A stretch of DNA of 64,000 nucleotides, taken from the NCBI GenBank assembly GCA_914767715.1, contig OU612074.1, forward strand, positions 19,392,062 to 19,456,061, given 5' to 3'. Source of the DNA: Membranipora membranacea. Taxonomy: Eukaryota; Bryozoa; Gymnolaemata; Cheilostomatida; Membraniporidae. A model generated the notes under the pieces. The model was not told the DNA's origin, did not search any database, and saw only the letters and a program-made list of their open reading frames with translations. Below are positions 35,401 to 46,320 of this stretch, in pieces; position 1 is the first letter of the stretch, and each line of letters opens with the position of its first letter. Both the position numbers and the translations under genes were made by a program.

Positions 35401-36303
35401 TGAAGAGGTTGTAAATGTATTGACCTCTGGGAGTGATTTCAGCTGCCTGTAAGGCATTCCAGATTATTCATTTGTTCTTTCTGAAAAGCCATATAACTTT
35501 CAATTTTTCAAGTTTGCGAAACAAAATTTCATTGTGGAGCTCCATGAGAGCACTAGCTTATGTATTGCGTAGATGATGTTGCATACAAAGTTTGATGGAA
35601 TTTAAAAGTATATACTAGAAAATACTGCACCTTTATTTCTCACTCTTTGGACAGAGACAGACTTTCAATGTGCTGTGCAGTTTATGGAAGACTGAGGTCT
35701 GTTAGGGTTCCACATCATCTTTTATTGGTATATTTGTTGGTGTGATGGTTAGGCAAGTTGCAAGTTGAAATTTATCCAGACATACTGCCAATCGAAAGAA
35801 TAATACCCACGAAACTGGTGACTATTATGTAATAAAAACATATTTCCTGCCGATGTTGTACCAATTCAACTTAAGGATAATCCCAGCTGATAAGCCTATA
35901 GGATAGAAATGGAGAACAAGTAAAAGGCTCACACCGCATGATTTTTCAGTTTTAACCTTATACTGATTTCGGAAACAATCAACAAGTGTTAAAGGATTTT
36001 TAGAGATGTTTCAATTTTCTTTTTATTTTCAGGAGTTTGGCATGTACTGTTGTGGAGATGCTAACTTGTAAGCATCCCTGGAGTCGCTTTGAGCAAGCTG
36101 CAGCTATCTTCAAGATCGGAAACTATGCGGGAAACTTGGACCCTCTACTTCCCGATGATCATAGTATCAGTAAAGAAGCCCTCGCTTTTTTGAAGAGGCT
36201 TTTTGTTTCATATGAAGAGCGCCCCTACGCATGGGGTTTGAAGGATGATTTGTGGTTGAAACCTACATCAACTCCTGCTGGTGGTGGTGCTTCTAAACCT
36301 TAA
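29432..36303 (+). CDS. Caspase - MEKK2/3-like MAP3K fusion protein
   Basis: Eight coding exons, 29432-29495, 30243-30302, 31289-31605, 32251-32596, 33846-33976, 34156-34399, 35106-35319 and 36033-36303, join in frame to give 548 aa. Residues 1-42 are Gln/Pro-rich; no CARD or DED. Caspase domain, 43-262: SRDG (R57), the histidine in IMSHG (H113), Q152-S153-C154 in place of QAC, and a p10 part LLLLATMRDGFAKRG (R206) ending TPELRTTLKMRLIL. The Arg/Gln residues that bind P1 Asp in caspases are present. Kinase domain, from about 266: GDGAYG (273-278), AVK (K295), HRDLK (383-387), DFG (403-405), APE (443-445), and ADIWSLACTVVEMLT, which closely matches MEKK2/3. Cytosolic signalling is expected. The start is the first ATG in its exon; the exon before is probably non-coding. 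A poly(A) signal is at 36555-36560. Two separate genes cannot be excluded without RNA, but the donor at 32597 and acceptor at 33845 agree in phase and no stop or start separates the domains in the spliced model. Confidence 0.85.
29756..29945 (+). repeat. tRNA-derived SINE, family 2, copy A
   Basis: It has a B box, GTGGGTTCGAGCCCCACTGG, after GCTATTTACTGCCAGGCGAT and a body with GATTGTTCCAGCCCCCAGCA. The A-box part seems split by a short insertion. In the first coding intron of the caspase-kinase gene; relatives at 32710-32860 and 48368-48512 (-). Confidence 0.7.
32710..32860 (+). repeat. tRNA-derived SINE, family 2, copy B
   Basis: GGTGAGATGGCGCAATCGG (A-box region) and GTGGGTTCGAGTCCCACTGG (B box) followed by GATTGTTCCAACCCCCAGCA. 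It lies in the intron between the caspase and kinase exons. Confidence 0.8.
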
Positions 36304-36554
36304 TATTTATCACCCCAGCAGCTCTGTTCAGAAGGTTTAAAAGCACAATATCGAAAACTCAAAATAGTCTTTTTCTAATCATGATATACAAGCTTTTCTC
36401 AAAGAAGCAATTATTTTTAGTTGGGTAATTATTAGTTTATTAGTTATTAGTTATCTTCTTTTTCTACAAGAAAAGACAATCCTTAAATACTAGTGGTTGG
36501 CTATACTGTCATTTTATTTTTTGCTACTGGATAAATTTTGGTCATGTTTAGAAC

Positions 36555-36560
36555 AATAAA
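36555..36560 (+). terminator. Polyadenylation signal of the caspase-kinase gene
   Basis: AATAAA about 250 bases after the stop at 36301-36303. Confidence 0.55.
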
Positions 36561-36801
36561 ATATAATCAATATTAATCAGCACAAGTGTAATGTGTTTTT
36601 AGAAAACAATAATTTTAAAAGGTCATAGGTTTAAGAACGAGTGATATCCTGTCTGCCATTCTACCTTATCAGCGCAGCTCTGCCCACAAATAATACATGT
36701 GCCATTTAATGTCAGCTTTCTTCTATTTTGTGTTACCTCCATGGCAAATATAAAAACATCCTTGCCTGTATTTGCTGAAAAGATCATAACTAACTTCTTG
36801 T

Positions 36802-37034
36802 AAGGAGTAGGAGGTGGCTCAGATGGTCAGAGCGCCGTTCCTTTAGCATGCAAATGTTGAAAGTCGCGTGGTCGAATCCCACTGCAGTCCATGGACTACT
36901 GGGGTTTGGTTGGCCCCAAGGTGTGCTCCAGCCTGCCTGCAAACAGTAGGCAACCTGGCTACTATTACTACTACTATTTTGCCGCCCATTCTTCACGATG
37001 TGGCGTGTGATAAGACAATGACTTTAATCAACTT
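36802..37034 (+). repeat. tRNA-derived SINE, family 1, copy C
   Basis: GGAGTAGGAGGTGGCTCAGA, B box GGTCGAATCCCACTGC, and a tail GATGTGGCGTGTGATAAGAC. Same order as the two minus-strand copies near 27-29 kb. Confidence 0.8.
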
Positions 37035-37147
37035 TTTTTTAAACAACTTTATACTGTAGAACCATAGAATTAAGAGAGTGCATATTTGATATATAGAAAT
37101 CAGAGGAGGCAACACAAATATTGCCCACGAGCTACCACCTTTTACAA

Positions 37148-37228
37148 ATCAGAAATAATCGCCTATGATTTAGAATGCTTGCCTCTAGATTAACCAGCCC
37201 TGGGTTTGATTCCCAGCGGGCGCTAGAC
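37148..37228 (+). repeat. tRNA-like relic (B box present)
   Basis: GAATGCTTGCCTCTAGATTA leads to a good T-arm, CTGGGTTTGATTCCCAG, but the 5' acceptor strand is not complementary. Probably a tRNA-derived SINE head or pseudo-tRNA, not a working tRNA. Confidence 0.5.
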
Positions 37229-39387
37229 CTTTCAGGTTTCAGGGTCTCTTTGGATCAGGACTCAAAATAATGGAAGTCCCATGTGTGATTACCGTGTGCA
37301 TGCAGGTAAACGATCCATATCTGCCCACTTTGAAAAATGTGTAGCCACATCATAGCTGGGTCAGTGAAAATCAGAAGTACCAGCACTGTCAGTTACAATC
37401 TTGGAACACCGCTTCATGCTGAGTTCATAACTGGCAGTAATTGAAGGGAGCCTGTTTTATTGGCTTTTGTAATTGGGCTGTTTTGGGAGCTGTCCCTCAT
37501 CGTACATATTTTTAAGCTAAATCTACTCATAAATCACTTTCACCCAGTATCCTTAGAAATCGATTATTATTTAGTCATGAACCACGGCTGTTCATTCTTA
37601 AATCTGAATTTCAATTTTGTGTCAAAACAGCAAAAAAAATCCCTTTATGGCTATCTGCAAAATTTTGCAAGAGTATGGTCTCATCCGTGAATGATCAAGG
37701 GATGGGACTCCAATAAACAAAACTTCATCAAGAAAAAATTGGTGCTCTATAGTTACTCATCTGACTGGCATGGCATGTAACAACACTTTTTGTGCAAAAT
37801 ATCACGGAAAGAATATCTGAATAGTAATTATCTAAAATCATGCTATGTATTTGAGGTGATGGGAAGCCTGGTTTAAATGTACACAACTTTTATAAAAGGT
37901 CATCATTGCGAGTGAATTGAATGCAGTTTTCGTTAAGGGTGGTGCAATCGCATCACACATTGAAAACTACATCTCATATATGTAGTTTTGATTTTCATAA
38001 TTTGGGAGTTGTGCTCACCCACAAGTGAGAAGTGTCAGAATTAATCTCAAAGATAAACAGTGGCTAAAATAATGAGATCTGAATACCCTAAATTCTTCAG
38101 TTGAAATTGTCCTCAATAACCTTATCCCATCGATCAATGTTACATTTCACTAGATATCAATCTCAACTTGGAAAATCAGCGTAGAGCTATGAGAGTAACG
38201 AAGACTGAGATATATAGGTGCCATATATTCGGGCCAAGTTGCTCTCAGTTTGCAGGTATTAATTTTAGCTATTCAAGTATTCAAGGACTATTCCTCCGGC
38301 GAATTACTTCTCTAGGGTATGATGTATGTTTTAAATATGTGGGTGAATTTCTGATTTCAGGCCTCATTCCTAATTAAATAGACTCTGATAGACAGTTTTT
38401 AGGTGAATTTCATGTTCTCCAACACATTAATAATATAGCATTTCTGTGTCAATTCATCATTTCTCACAAGGTGGTTACAGGTCATTTACACTTGGATCTA
38501 TAGATGTGAAAAAAATGAAGAATCAGACCAGTCTAATGTGGCAGTGTCAGTTAAAAATAATCCAGATGTCTGATCCAATGTAAGGTTGTGTGGTCACTGC
38601 TCCTTTGTTAAACATTCCTGATAGATGGATATATTGATGATTGCATAGGAAAATGTGAGCTTTAAACCATCTTCCAATTCCAACTGATGATTGGATGAGT
38701 CATTTTGAGACACTCCGAACCAAATCCAGTGCAGCTTAGCCGAGATCTAGCAAATCTAACATACATGTGGCTCGACTTGGTGCAGAATTAGTTAACCTGA
38801 TTCCGGAGAAACATTTCCCACACAAATTTATTGGCCCCAATAAAATTATTTTACTTGAAAGGAACAGGTGCATGATTCAGGGGGGATAGACAAACAAAAC
38901 CTGTTTTGAAGCAAGTCAACGATTGAGGATATTGTTTGAGAAAAGGGAGTTGTCCTTCTGAGAAAACAGTGACGACTCATATTATAATGATCAAGCTTCA
39001 TCAGCGCATATATCAATAAATGACATTGGTAGGAGATAACTGAGCTTCCTTTCAACAACAAGATTTAAGAAGGCAATCTTCAATACTCTCAATTCTTTTT
39101 TGTAACACTCAAATAGTGACGAGTATTACATCCGCTGTGTATTGTCCAGATTATGGTCATATAATTGTGGTATCACATATTGAGACCTGACTTGGTTGCA
39201 ATCAGTGACCTCATGCTTCTGACATAGACTAAAGGTACTACCTAAGTCCTGTGTGGCACTTGAGAAATTGTAGCCTTTTTACGTACCCTACAGGAGTTTA
39301 ATTTAGCTAGAGTTTAATTTCGCTATCTGGACCTGGTACTAAATTTCACTAGTACTTAATTCCGCTAGTAGGCTTATTAGTGAAAAT

Positions 39388-39482
39388 TAAAAAAAATGTC
39401 CAAGTTGGGACTCGAACCCAGGGCATAATCTCCATCTGATTGCAAGGCAGACATTTAAACCACTACACCACGCTAGCTTGCA
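39388..39482 (-). repeat. tRNA-like sequence with Pol III terminator
   Basis: On the minus strand GTGGTGTAGTGGTT resembles an A box. The T-arm TGGGTTCGAGTCCCA is perfect, and a run of eight T follows. The acceptor stem does not pair convincingly, so I call it a tRNA-derived SINE or pseudogene. A diverged tRNA gene is possible. Confidence 0.5.
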
Positions 39483-40216
39483 TATTAAGACAAGGTGTAT
39501 TCCTGTATAAATTTACATTGTTTATGAAACTATGGTGAGTGAGTTTAATTTAAGATACACTAAATTTGCAAACCTAGGCAACAACGCAAAAAGCGAATCC
39601 TAAATGCCGCGAAAACTTAACTCCTATATATAGGGTAAAAACTAACATGTGAAGTGCTGAGTTTCCCCAGCTTGCAAGCAGGTCTGTAAACAATCAGAGC
39701 GTAAACCGAAGGCAATAGACATCAAACAGTGTCTGAAGCTCACCCTGGTGGTAAAATGTCACCTTAATCCACTGATCTGAATTTGGAAATGTGGCAATCC
39801 TTATTACTTGCACCAAGTTATTCAACATACTATTAAGTAGCAGACAACTTCTTAGTTCGAACTGACCACACTTGACCTTGAGATTAATATATTTGTATAT
39901 AAATGTATACTTGACCCTGCTGAAGGTTTTGCTTTATCAGCACAACCCAGCTTTCACTACACTTAATATTTACAAAACGTTTTTTAGATTGTATCATCCA
40001 TTCATTGTTACATTTTTAAAAATAAATTTCATAATAAAATAAAATATCATCAGTACATTTTATTCAGAATGAGACAAAATACGAGATTACACCATTATAG
40101 TAAAATAGTAAAATTACATGGCGTGTATTCTAGATAGGTGATTCTCAGCACATAGCAAAAGAGTTTTCATGGCAGCAGTCAAGAAAAATAAAGTTTTCAT
40201 AGTACTTTGTTAGCAG

Positions 40217-41796
40217 TCACCAGACATGATCATCGAGATTGAGACGATTGATGCCATCTAATAATAAACCCTCTACACCTGCATGCATCATCGTGTACCA
40301 AGCCGGGGGAGGAGGCATTATAAAATCTGCTGAGAAGATGTTTTGAAAATCAATTGCAGCAAAATCATCAGCCTGTTTTCTGGTATGCTGGTAATTATGT
40401 CTTTTAAGACTACCCACAGGTGATCCACTGTAAGTCTCATAAGTATAAAATGGTATTTGCTCAGTGTCAGGTCTGGCCATGTTGAGAAGGTCAACAAGAG
40501 TCACCCACAACTCATAATCAAAGGCTCTAACTAAGATTTGATTGTGAAATAGCATATTTAGCATTCGGGTATTTTCACTAAATTCTACATAGATATTCTT
40601 GTAGAAATACCTTTTCTTACAGACAGGACAGCTAATCCTGTAACATTTGTACGGGCCTGCTGCTATAATTTCCATGTCCAAATTTTGATTGAACAGTTTT
40701 CGAATATTTGTCCTAAACTCAATAAGAGCCTTTGAACATGGGCTACATGGAGAATAGCTGGTATAAACTCTTAATTTGCCAAGAAATTGGGTATTGTGTA
40801 ATAGATTATACGAATGCTGAATTAGATAAAGTTCAGCGTGTGTCCCTTCTTCTGTGTTTCTGGCTGGGCGGTTACGAAAGACTTCAGCCAAACCATTATT
40901 TACCTGGACCACACACCAAGTTCTGTTTGGCCATCGGGCCCCGTGTGTTCCACTTTTCAGGAAGTCTTCGAAGATGGAGTTAGCAGAGGCTTTGAACGCT
41001 AAAAACAAATGATAGAGAAAACAAGTATAGAAAATAGTCATAGAGGTATTCAATTTTTCAAATCCAATCAATAGCCTGAACACCACAAGACATCAAAAAA
41101 TGGTTCAGGATTGAGTTGAATTATTACTTCCCTCTGTAAACTGGTGTTACCCGGAAAAAGTTTAGTTCAGAACATTTGCAATTAAGTAAAGATGTCATGA
41201 ATCTTCCTTGTATAAGGTATTAGGTATTATGTAATATGTATTAGGTATCGAGTATTAGGTATTAGGGTATTAAGATATTAGGGTATTTCTCAAGGAGTTA
41301 TACTTTCTGCAAAATGTAGTGACAATCTGACCAAAAAATAGGGAGCAAATTTTTTTTTCTCAAATTACAGTCAATGGTAGCTAGTGCACATCAATGTTTC
41401 ATCAATATCGCCAACATATTATCTGCCATAAATGCAATAATGCTCACTGTTTTACTTATTGGAGGGGATCTAAAGTGTGAGGTAATTGGCGGTAAAATGT
41501 CTAGGAGTTGAAACACTCTTCTCATTCTTCAATATATGACATATGATCAAAAGAGACTACATGACCCAATCAACATGTCCCAAATCAAAAAATAGAAAGT
41601 TAGCAATATTTAAATTCCCAGATTGAGGTGAACAAAATTGATAGGGTGTATGCACATTAAATAAGGCAGCAAGTTTTTGTTATATTTTACGCATATTAAT
41701 ATATTTCAACATATAATATATTGACTCACCATATGGTGGAAACTGGGGCTGGAATACCCATGCTGGTACACTCATTATTGTTGAGGTGCTGATCAT
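40217..41796 (-). CDS. AID/APOBEC-like cytidine deaminase
   Basis: Coding exons 41796-41730 and 40998-40217 join in phase 1 to give 282 aa. The second-exon acceptor (TTTTTAG) was preferred to the open frame that runs back through it. The zinc-dependent deaminase core is visible: H76-A77-E78 in EEGTHAELYLIQ, then VYTSYSPCSPCSKALIEF with C107 and C110. H, C and C would bind zinc and E78 act as proton shuttle, exactly the H-[A/V]-E...SPCxxC pattern of AID/APOBEC proteins. Following the core are a strand MEIIAAGPYK and an unusual Cys cluster (C141, C146, C149). The C-terminal ~100 residues are helical or disordered, with a PPPPAW patch, and lack clear relatives that I recognise. Expected chemistry is cytosine to uracil in single-stranded DNA or RNA. 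No signal peptide, so nuclear or cytosolic. Poly(A) signal at 40059-40064. Confidence 0.85.
41216..41288. repeat. Short tandem repeat, TATTAGG-type
   Basis: Imperfect units of TATTAGGTATTA and TATTAGGGTA in the deaminase gene's only coding intron (40999-41729). Confidence 0.65.
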
Positions 41797-41808
41797 CTCG
41801 CTGTGGAA

Positions 41809-43690
41809 TCAAGCTCCAGTCTGATTCTTGTACCTGGAAGTAGTGAGAGATACTGACTGATTAAAACGGCATACCAAGAATAGCCTAAAAATAACTTTAT
41901 CACATGTTATGACATTAATCTACAAGTTCTAGCAAAGTGCTTCTTCTCCAGTTCTACTGGTTATGATAGTCAAAATCAACTGACCAAAAAACTTAGATAT
42001 GACATCTGCCTTTCTCTTCAGTAAACATAGCAGTGAGCCAAAACTTTATGACGTCAACCTAATCATAAACAACCTATGTGAACACCTTGTGATAGGAGAT
42101 AGCAAAAAGGTTCACTTCTCCCATATCATCAATGAAAATATCAGGCATCAAGTCAGCGGCCAACACATAACTCCGCACCATTGCCTCATGTATCATGGTA
42201 ATAATGGAATATAAATATATATACATGTATATATAAACTATGGAGCGCACAATCATCGAATAAACTGTGACAGATTTAGGACAATAATCGAGACATATGA
42301 AGATTTGGCATGTTATTCTTGTAGTATAGGGAGCTATGGGTGAGTTAATGTTGGCTAGCACTAAGTGTAGGCTAGCTGTGGTGCGGATTCATATTATGTA
42401 AGGAGGTTATGTAAATGTTTGCTCGCATCAAATTTAGCTATTTTCAAGTATGTGCAAAATGGGAAATTTGACTTCCAATAATACTTTACTACTCTAGGAT
42501 ATATGGGGTCGATACCTCCACACCTAATTTAGCAATATCCCTATTCAACAAGATGGAAGATACTTGTTCTACTGAAACCCGGCCGTTAGCTAGCTCAGTC
42601 TGTGTGAGCCCAATCCTTTCAGGGAGGATCAAAATGTTTCACTCAACATGAAAACTAATCGGCACATCTGCTTCATTCATAAAGTAAACGAGATCGAGCG
42701 ACATGTCAAATTTTAAACTTCTTGAAAGAAAAATATCTGACTGATGAGAAGAAACATGTTGCCAAACTGGAATAAGGGCTTTAAATTTTCAAAGGTCCCG
42801 TCCTGGTGGCGGGCAGTGTAAGGTTCGATAACTTAAACACACATAAGTTGTAGTGAAAGGAAGGCAGAGGTGATAGGGTGGGCGGCATCGAATGTACAAA
42901 GAAACACATCCTTAATAGTATAATATCGATGTCAGTGAGGACTATGACACCATGTGTCCATGCGAGATTACCTTTTCTACTGTGTAACTATTATGTTTTA
43001 TCTGTTATGTGACTGTTTACTGATCTGTGATGACCCGAGTCAAGGACGAGATAAAATATGATTGATTAAACACAGGCTTCAGTCCGATTCTTGTACCTGG
43101 AAGTAGTGAAAGGCAATATCTGATTAAAACGAGCACACAAGGAATAGTCTAAAAATAACTTCATCACATGTTATGACATTCTTCTAAAAGTTCTAGAATA
43201 GTGATTCTTTCTCCAGTTCCGCTGGTTATGATAACCAAAATGAACTGACCAATAAGTGATGATATAACTATCTACCTTTCTCCTCAACGAATACAGCAAT
43301 GAGCCAAAACTAACCTATTTGTTTTGGATGTCAACGTAATCATAACCAGAATATGTGAAAACATTGTGATACAAGATAACCCGTAGGTCCACGTCTCCGA
43401 TATCATCGATGAGAATATCAAGCATCAAGGCATTACACTAACGGCAGCACTATAATCTCATGTATTATGATATATATATATACATATACTAATCAATTTG
43501 ATTGGCATAACTGCTTTGTTCATAATAACAAACCAGTTCAAGCGACATACTAAATTTGAAATGTCTTAAAAGAAAAACACGCTGCCAAACTTGAATAAGG
43601 GCCCTAAATTTTCAAAGGTCCCGCCCCGGCGCCGGGCAGTGTAAGGTTTGATAACTTTAACACACACAAGCTGTATTGAAAAGGATGGCA
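41809..43690. repeat. Direct duplication of the 5' flank of the deaminase gene
   Basis: Sequence at about 41815-42240 and 42640-42845 recurs in the same order at about 43078-43490 and 43495-43680, with shared motifs GATTCTTGTACCTGGAAGTA, TCACATGTTATGACATT and CTAAATTTTCAAAGGTCCCG-like blocks. The repeated part begins at the splice acceptor before the first coding exon, so it duplicates 5'-UTR intron or promoter DNA and not protein sequence. Confidence 0.65.
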
Positions 43691-46320
43691 GTGGTTATAC
43701 GGGATGCTAGTGTAGGAATCAGAATAGTGGTTAGTCAGTAGAAGGCTGGCTTATAAGCGTCATCATTAGGGAAAGTAAGATAGGGCTATCAAAATTAGTT
43801 AGCACACTGGCTATTCACTGTTAGTCCATCGTAGGCAAGATACTTATATTAATTGCGAAACATTTTTTGATTAATCACTCCAACATGCTCAGGTATATCT
43901 AAGAATCTACTTCTGCAACCAGACACAGATAGTGTTGAACAGTCATGCCTGATGAACCAAGACCAAGACCAATAATTTAGCTGTTTTCCCGACTGGGTCA
44001 GATCACAAAACAATAAGATCAAAAGTCTGAAACTGACAAGAACAACGACTATCGACGTCGAGATGGCGAGAGCGTTAATTATAACAAATAGATGGATAAA
44101 GCTTAGATCTAGGTTTGTAACAAATAGATGGATAAAGCTTAGATCTAGGTTTGTAATAAAAGATTCTAGAATGGAAGTGAAAACAGATAAAAATAGGAGA
44201 ACAAGTTTAGATTGAAAGGACAGAGATGAAATCCATGCCCAAAAACTATGGGCCATTGGGACTTCATGCCTTAATTTGCCAAGTCCAGTAATTTTGGGTG
44301 GTTGATACCGGACATTGGCAAAGTAAAGGTATATGAGTCGTAGAGCCCGATGCCTAAAACAGTGGTCATCAATCAGCGACACCAAAATTTCTGAATTTTG
44401 ATTTTACTATGTAATCAAAATGCTCACCTTGTCTCTATAAAATGCTGACTCCTGTTTTGCCCTCAAACGAATCAGACAAGCTTCAATCAGTTAAGTTATG
44501 ACCAACTGCCTTCCTTGACTCTAGACACGTATATGAGCCAAAACAAAATGTATCTTGTTATCTTTATTCTAGAATACTCAGAGGGAAAACTTTTTCAGAT
44601 ATTCCAAACAAAACAGGAATTATCATGTCAAACCCTCAATACTCATTGGCTCACAGGCTACAGGTGATTTTCCAGATTAACGCTGCTTCGTTCTAATTTC
44701 AAATAACCTGCATCATTGTGGTAATGGATTTCCCAATCAACAAAATTCCCCCATTTAAGTGAGCCATGTCATCGATGATTTGTGTAACTTAGATTGATGG
44801 CCAGTTAATGATTGATAGAATAGGTAGCCAAAAAAAGGTTACTTTGCCGTACCTGACTGTTACAATATATTAAAACACGTTCTCTCAACCTCCTAGTTGG
44901 GGTTTTACATCATTGTTTGTCTAATTTCCTCTGGGTTTGAACTAGTACTTTTCTATTTGGCACCGCGGATCTGAATATGTTAGGACGAAATGAAAACATA
45001 GCAGTGTAGTCTAGAAGAGCTCCGGGTTTCAACAAAAGACTTTATATATTGTTTAGTATACTAAATAACATAAAAGTAATCGTCAATGAAGATAATACTA
45101 TATACCAAATCCTACTATCAAAGGTACTGCATTAAGGGGTCTGTGATAACCATGTCTATGGTGATAACAGAAAAATATGGTAAGAGATGAGACCAAAATA
45201 AATAGTTGTAATATAGAGATTGGGGATTAACTGTTTGGTGTCATCAATTGTAGGCTTTAATGAACTAAATATATAATTGATCTCTACAATAATATAATAA
45301 AGGTACCAATGTAATCCATATATAAGAAATCAATGAAGGACGCAAAACATAGATTAATATCTTTGTTGTGAGAAGATTTAGCTTGAGAGCTGACGGTGAG
45401 ATTTGGTTGCTATGTAAGGGTGGTTTGGTTTCCAACCGTGTAGCTCTTGAGGCTGTCTGTATATCAAAATGCAGCGAAATGGTGATCATATTTAAATTCA
45501 GCAGTATTCTCTCCCTGTCATATAAGTTTTAGACTTTCATTCCATGCACTGAACTGTGATTTGAAGTTTAGTTAACATTGACGAACCCTGTATAATAATC
45601 TCATTAAACTTATACTCATACATTATACTCATACGTATAATCTTAAAGTCAAAAACAGGCGCCGACTTGAAGCTTGAAGGCTGTGCGATTGTTACAGCAG
45701 CATGATATTATCCTTTATCAGCCGTTACGCCATATTATCAGATATTGTGACTATCTGGTATCCTTGTTTCTCAGTGAGGTTCCCCTAACATGACCAGGTC
45801 GATTTTTCTAGAACTCTTGCGCCATCGTGACTAACAGCATGGTCTCATGAACTTGATTGCAAAACAATGGAATTTGACACCCCTTATCAGTGTTAGTCTG
45901 GGTTTGGTGTTAGACTAGATTTATCTGATTCACTAAGTCCTGCTTGCTTTACCCTACATGTCACTTCTCGAATGTTGTTTAGTTGAACAACTTTGAGTCC
46001 AAGAGTACAAAAGTTTCGATCATGTGAAGACATGAGTCAGGGAACCAGGGGGTTGTTCACTGCTCACACCTAAGTAGCGTGTAGATTATTTATACAAAAG
46101 AGCTCACAGGTCATAGTGGATGACAGTTTATGTAGATAATCTCATAACACAACGTCATGTTAGTCAGCCGAGCAAGAGTCTCAATGACTGCCTCACGCAG
46201 CGCTGCTGCAGGTGTTATATAGCCTGAGTTCCAATGACCGTAATATTTGGCAGGATGGGAGTTATTGAGGGACGGTTATGAGGATTTTGTTGTTGTTATG
46301 TCAGTGTTGTAATGATGATG
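43691..46320. other. Intergenic region between deaminase and PDE9 genes
   Basis: No gene is supported. A scrap of the 2332-2426 fold-back family lies near 44264-44325 (GGTGGTTGATACCGGACATT). A 34-bp direct repeat (about 44087-44120 and 44121-44154) contains AACAAATAGATGGATAAAGC. The remainder is unannotatable AT-rich DNA plus the presumed 3' UTR of PDE9. Confidence 0.5.

Larger units (their letters stand above)
36304..40216. other. Intergenic region between convergent caspase-kinase and deaminase genes
   Basis: No coding gene is supported. It holds the 3' UTR and poly(A) signal of the caspase-kinase gene, a family 1 SINE, two tRNA-like relics and the 3' end of the deaminase gene. The poly(A) signal of the deaminase gene (AATAAA on minus) is at 40059-40064. 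Confidence 0.6.

Noticed and set aside
39388-39482. Functional tRNA gene
   Set aside because: T-arm and terminator are good but the acceptor stem does not pair, and several other tRNA-like heads in the window are SINEs.
40999-41086. Hydrophobic N-terminal extension of the deaminase if the frame is read back without splicing
   Set aside because: A clear TTTTTAG acceptor at 40999 and a phase-matched upstream exon with GTGAGT donor (41730) give a better model; the hydrophobic stretch is intron sequence.
43849-44385. 178-codon minus-strand frame
   Set aside because: Built from a fold-back relic and a 34-bp direct repeat, with hydrophobic low-complexity translation and no recognisable domain.
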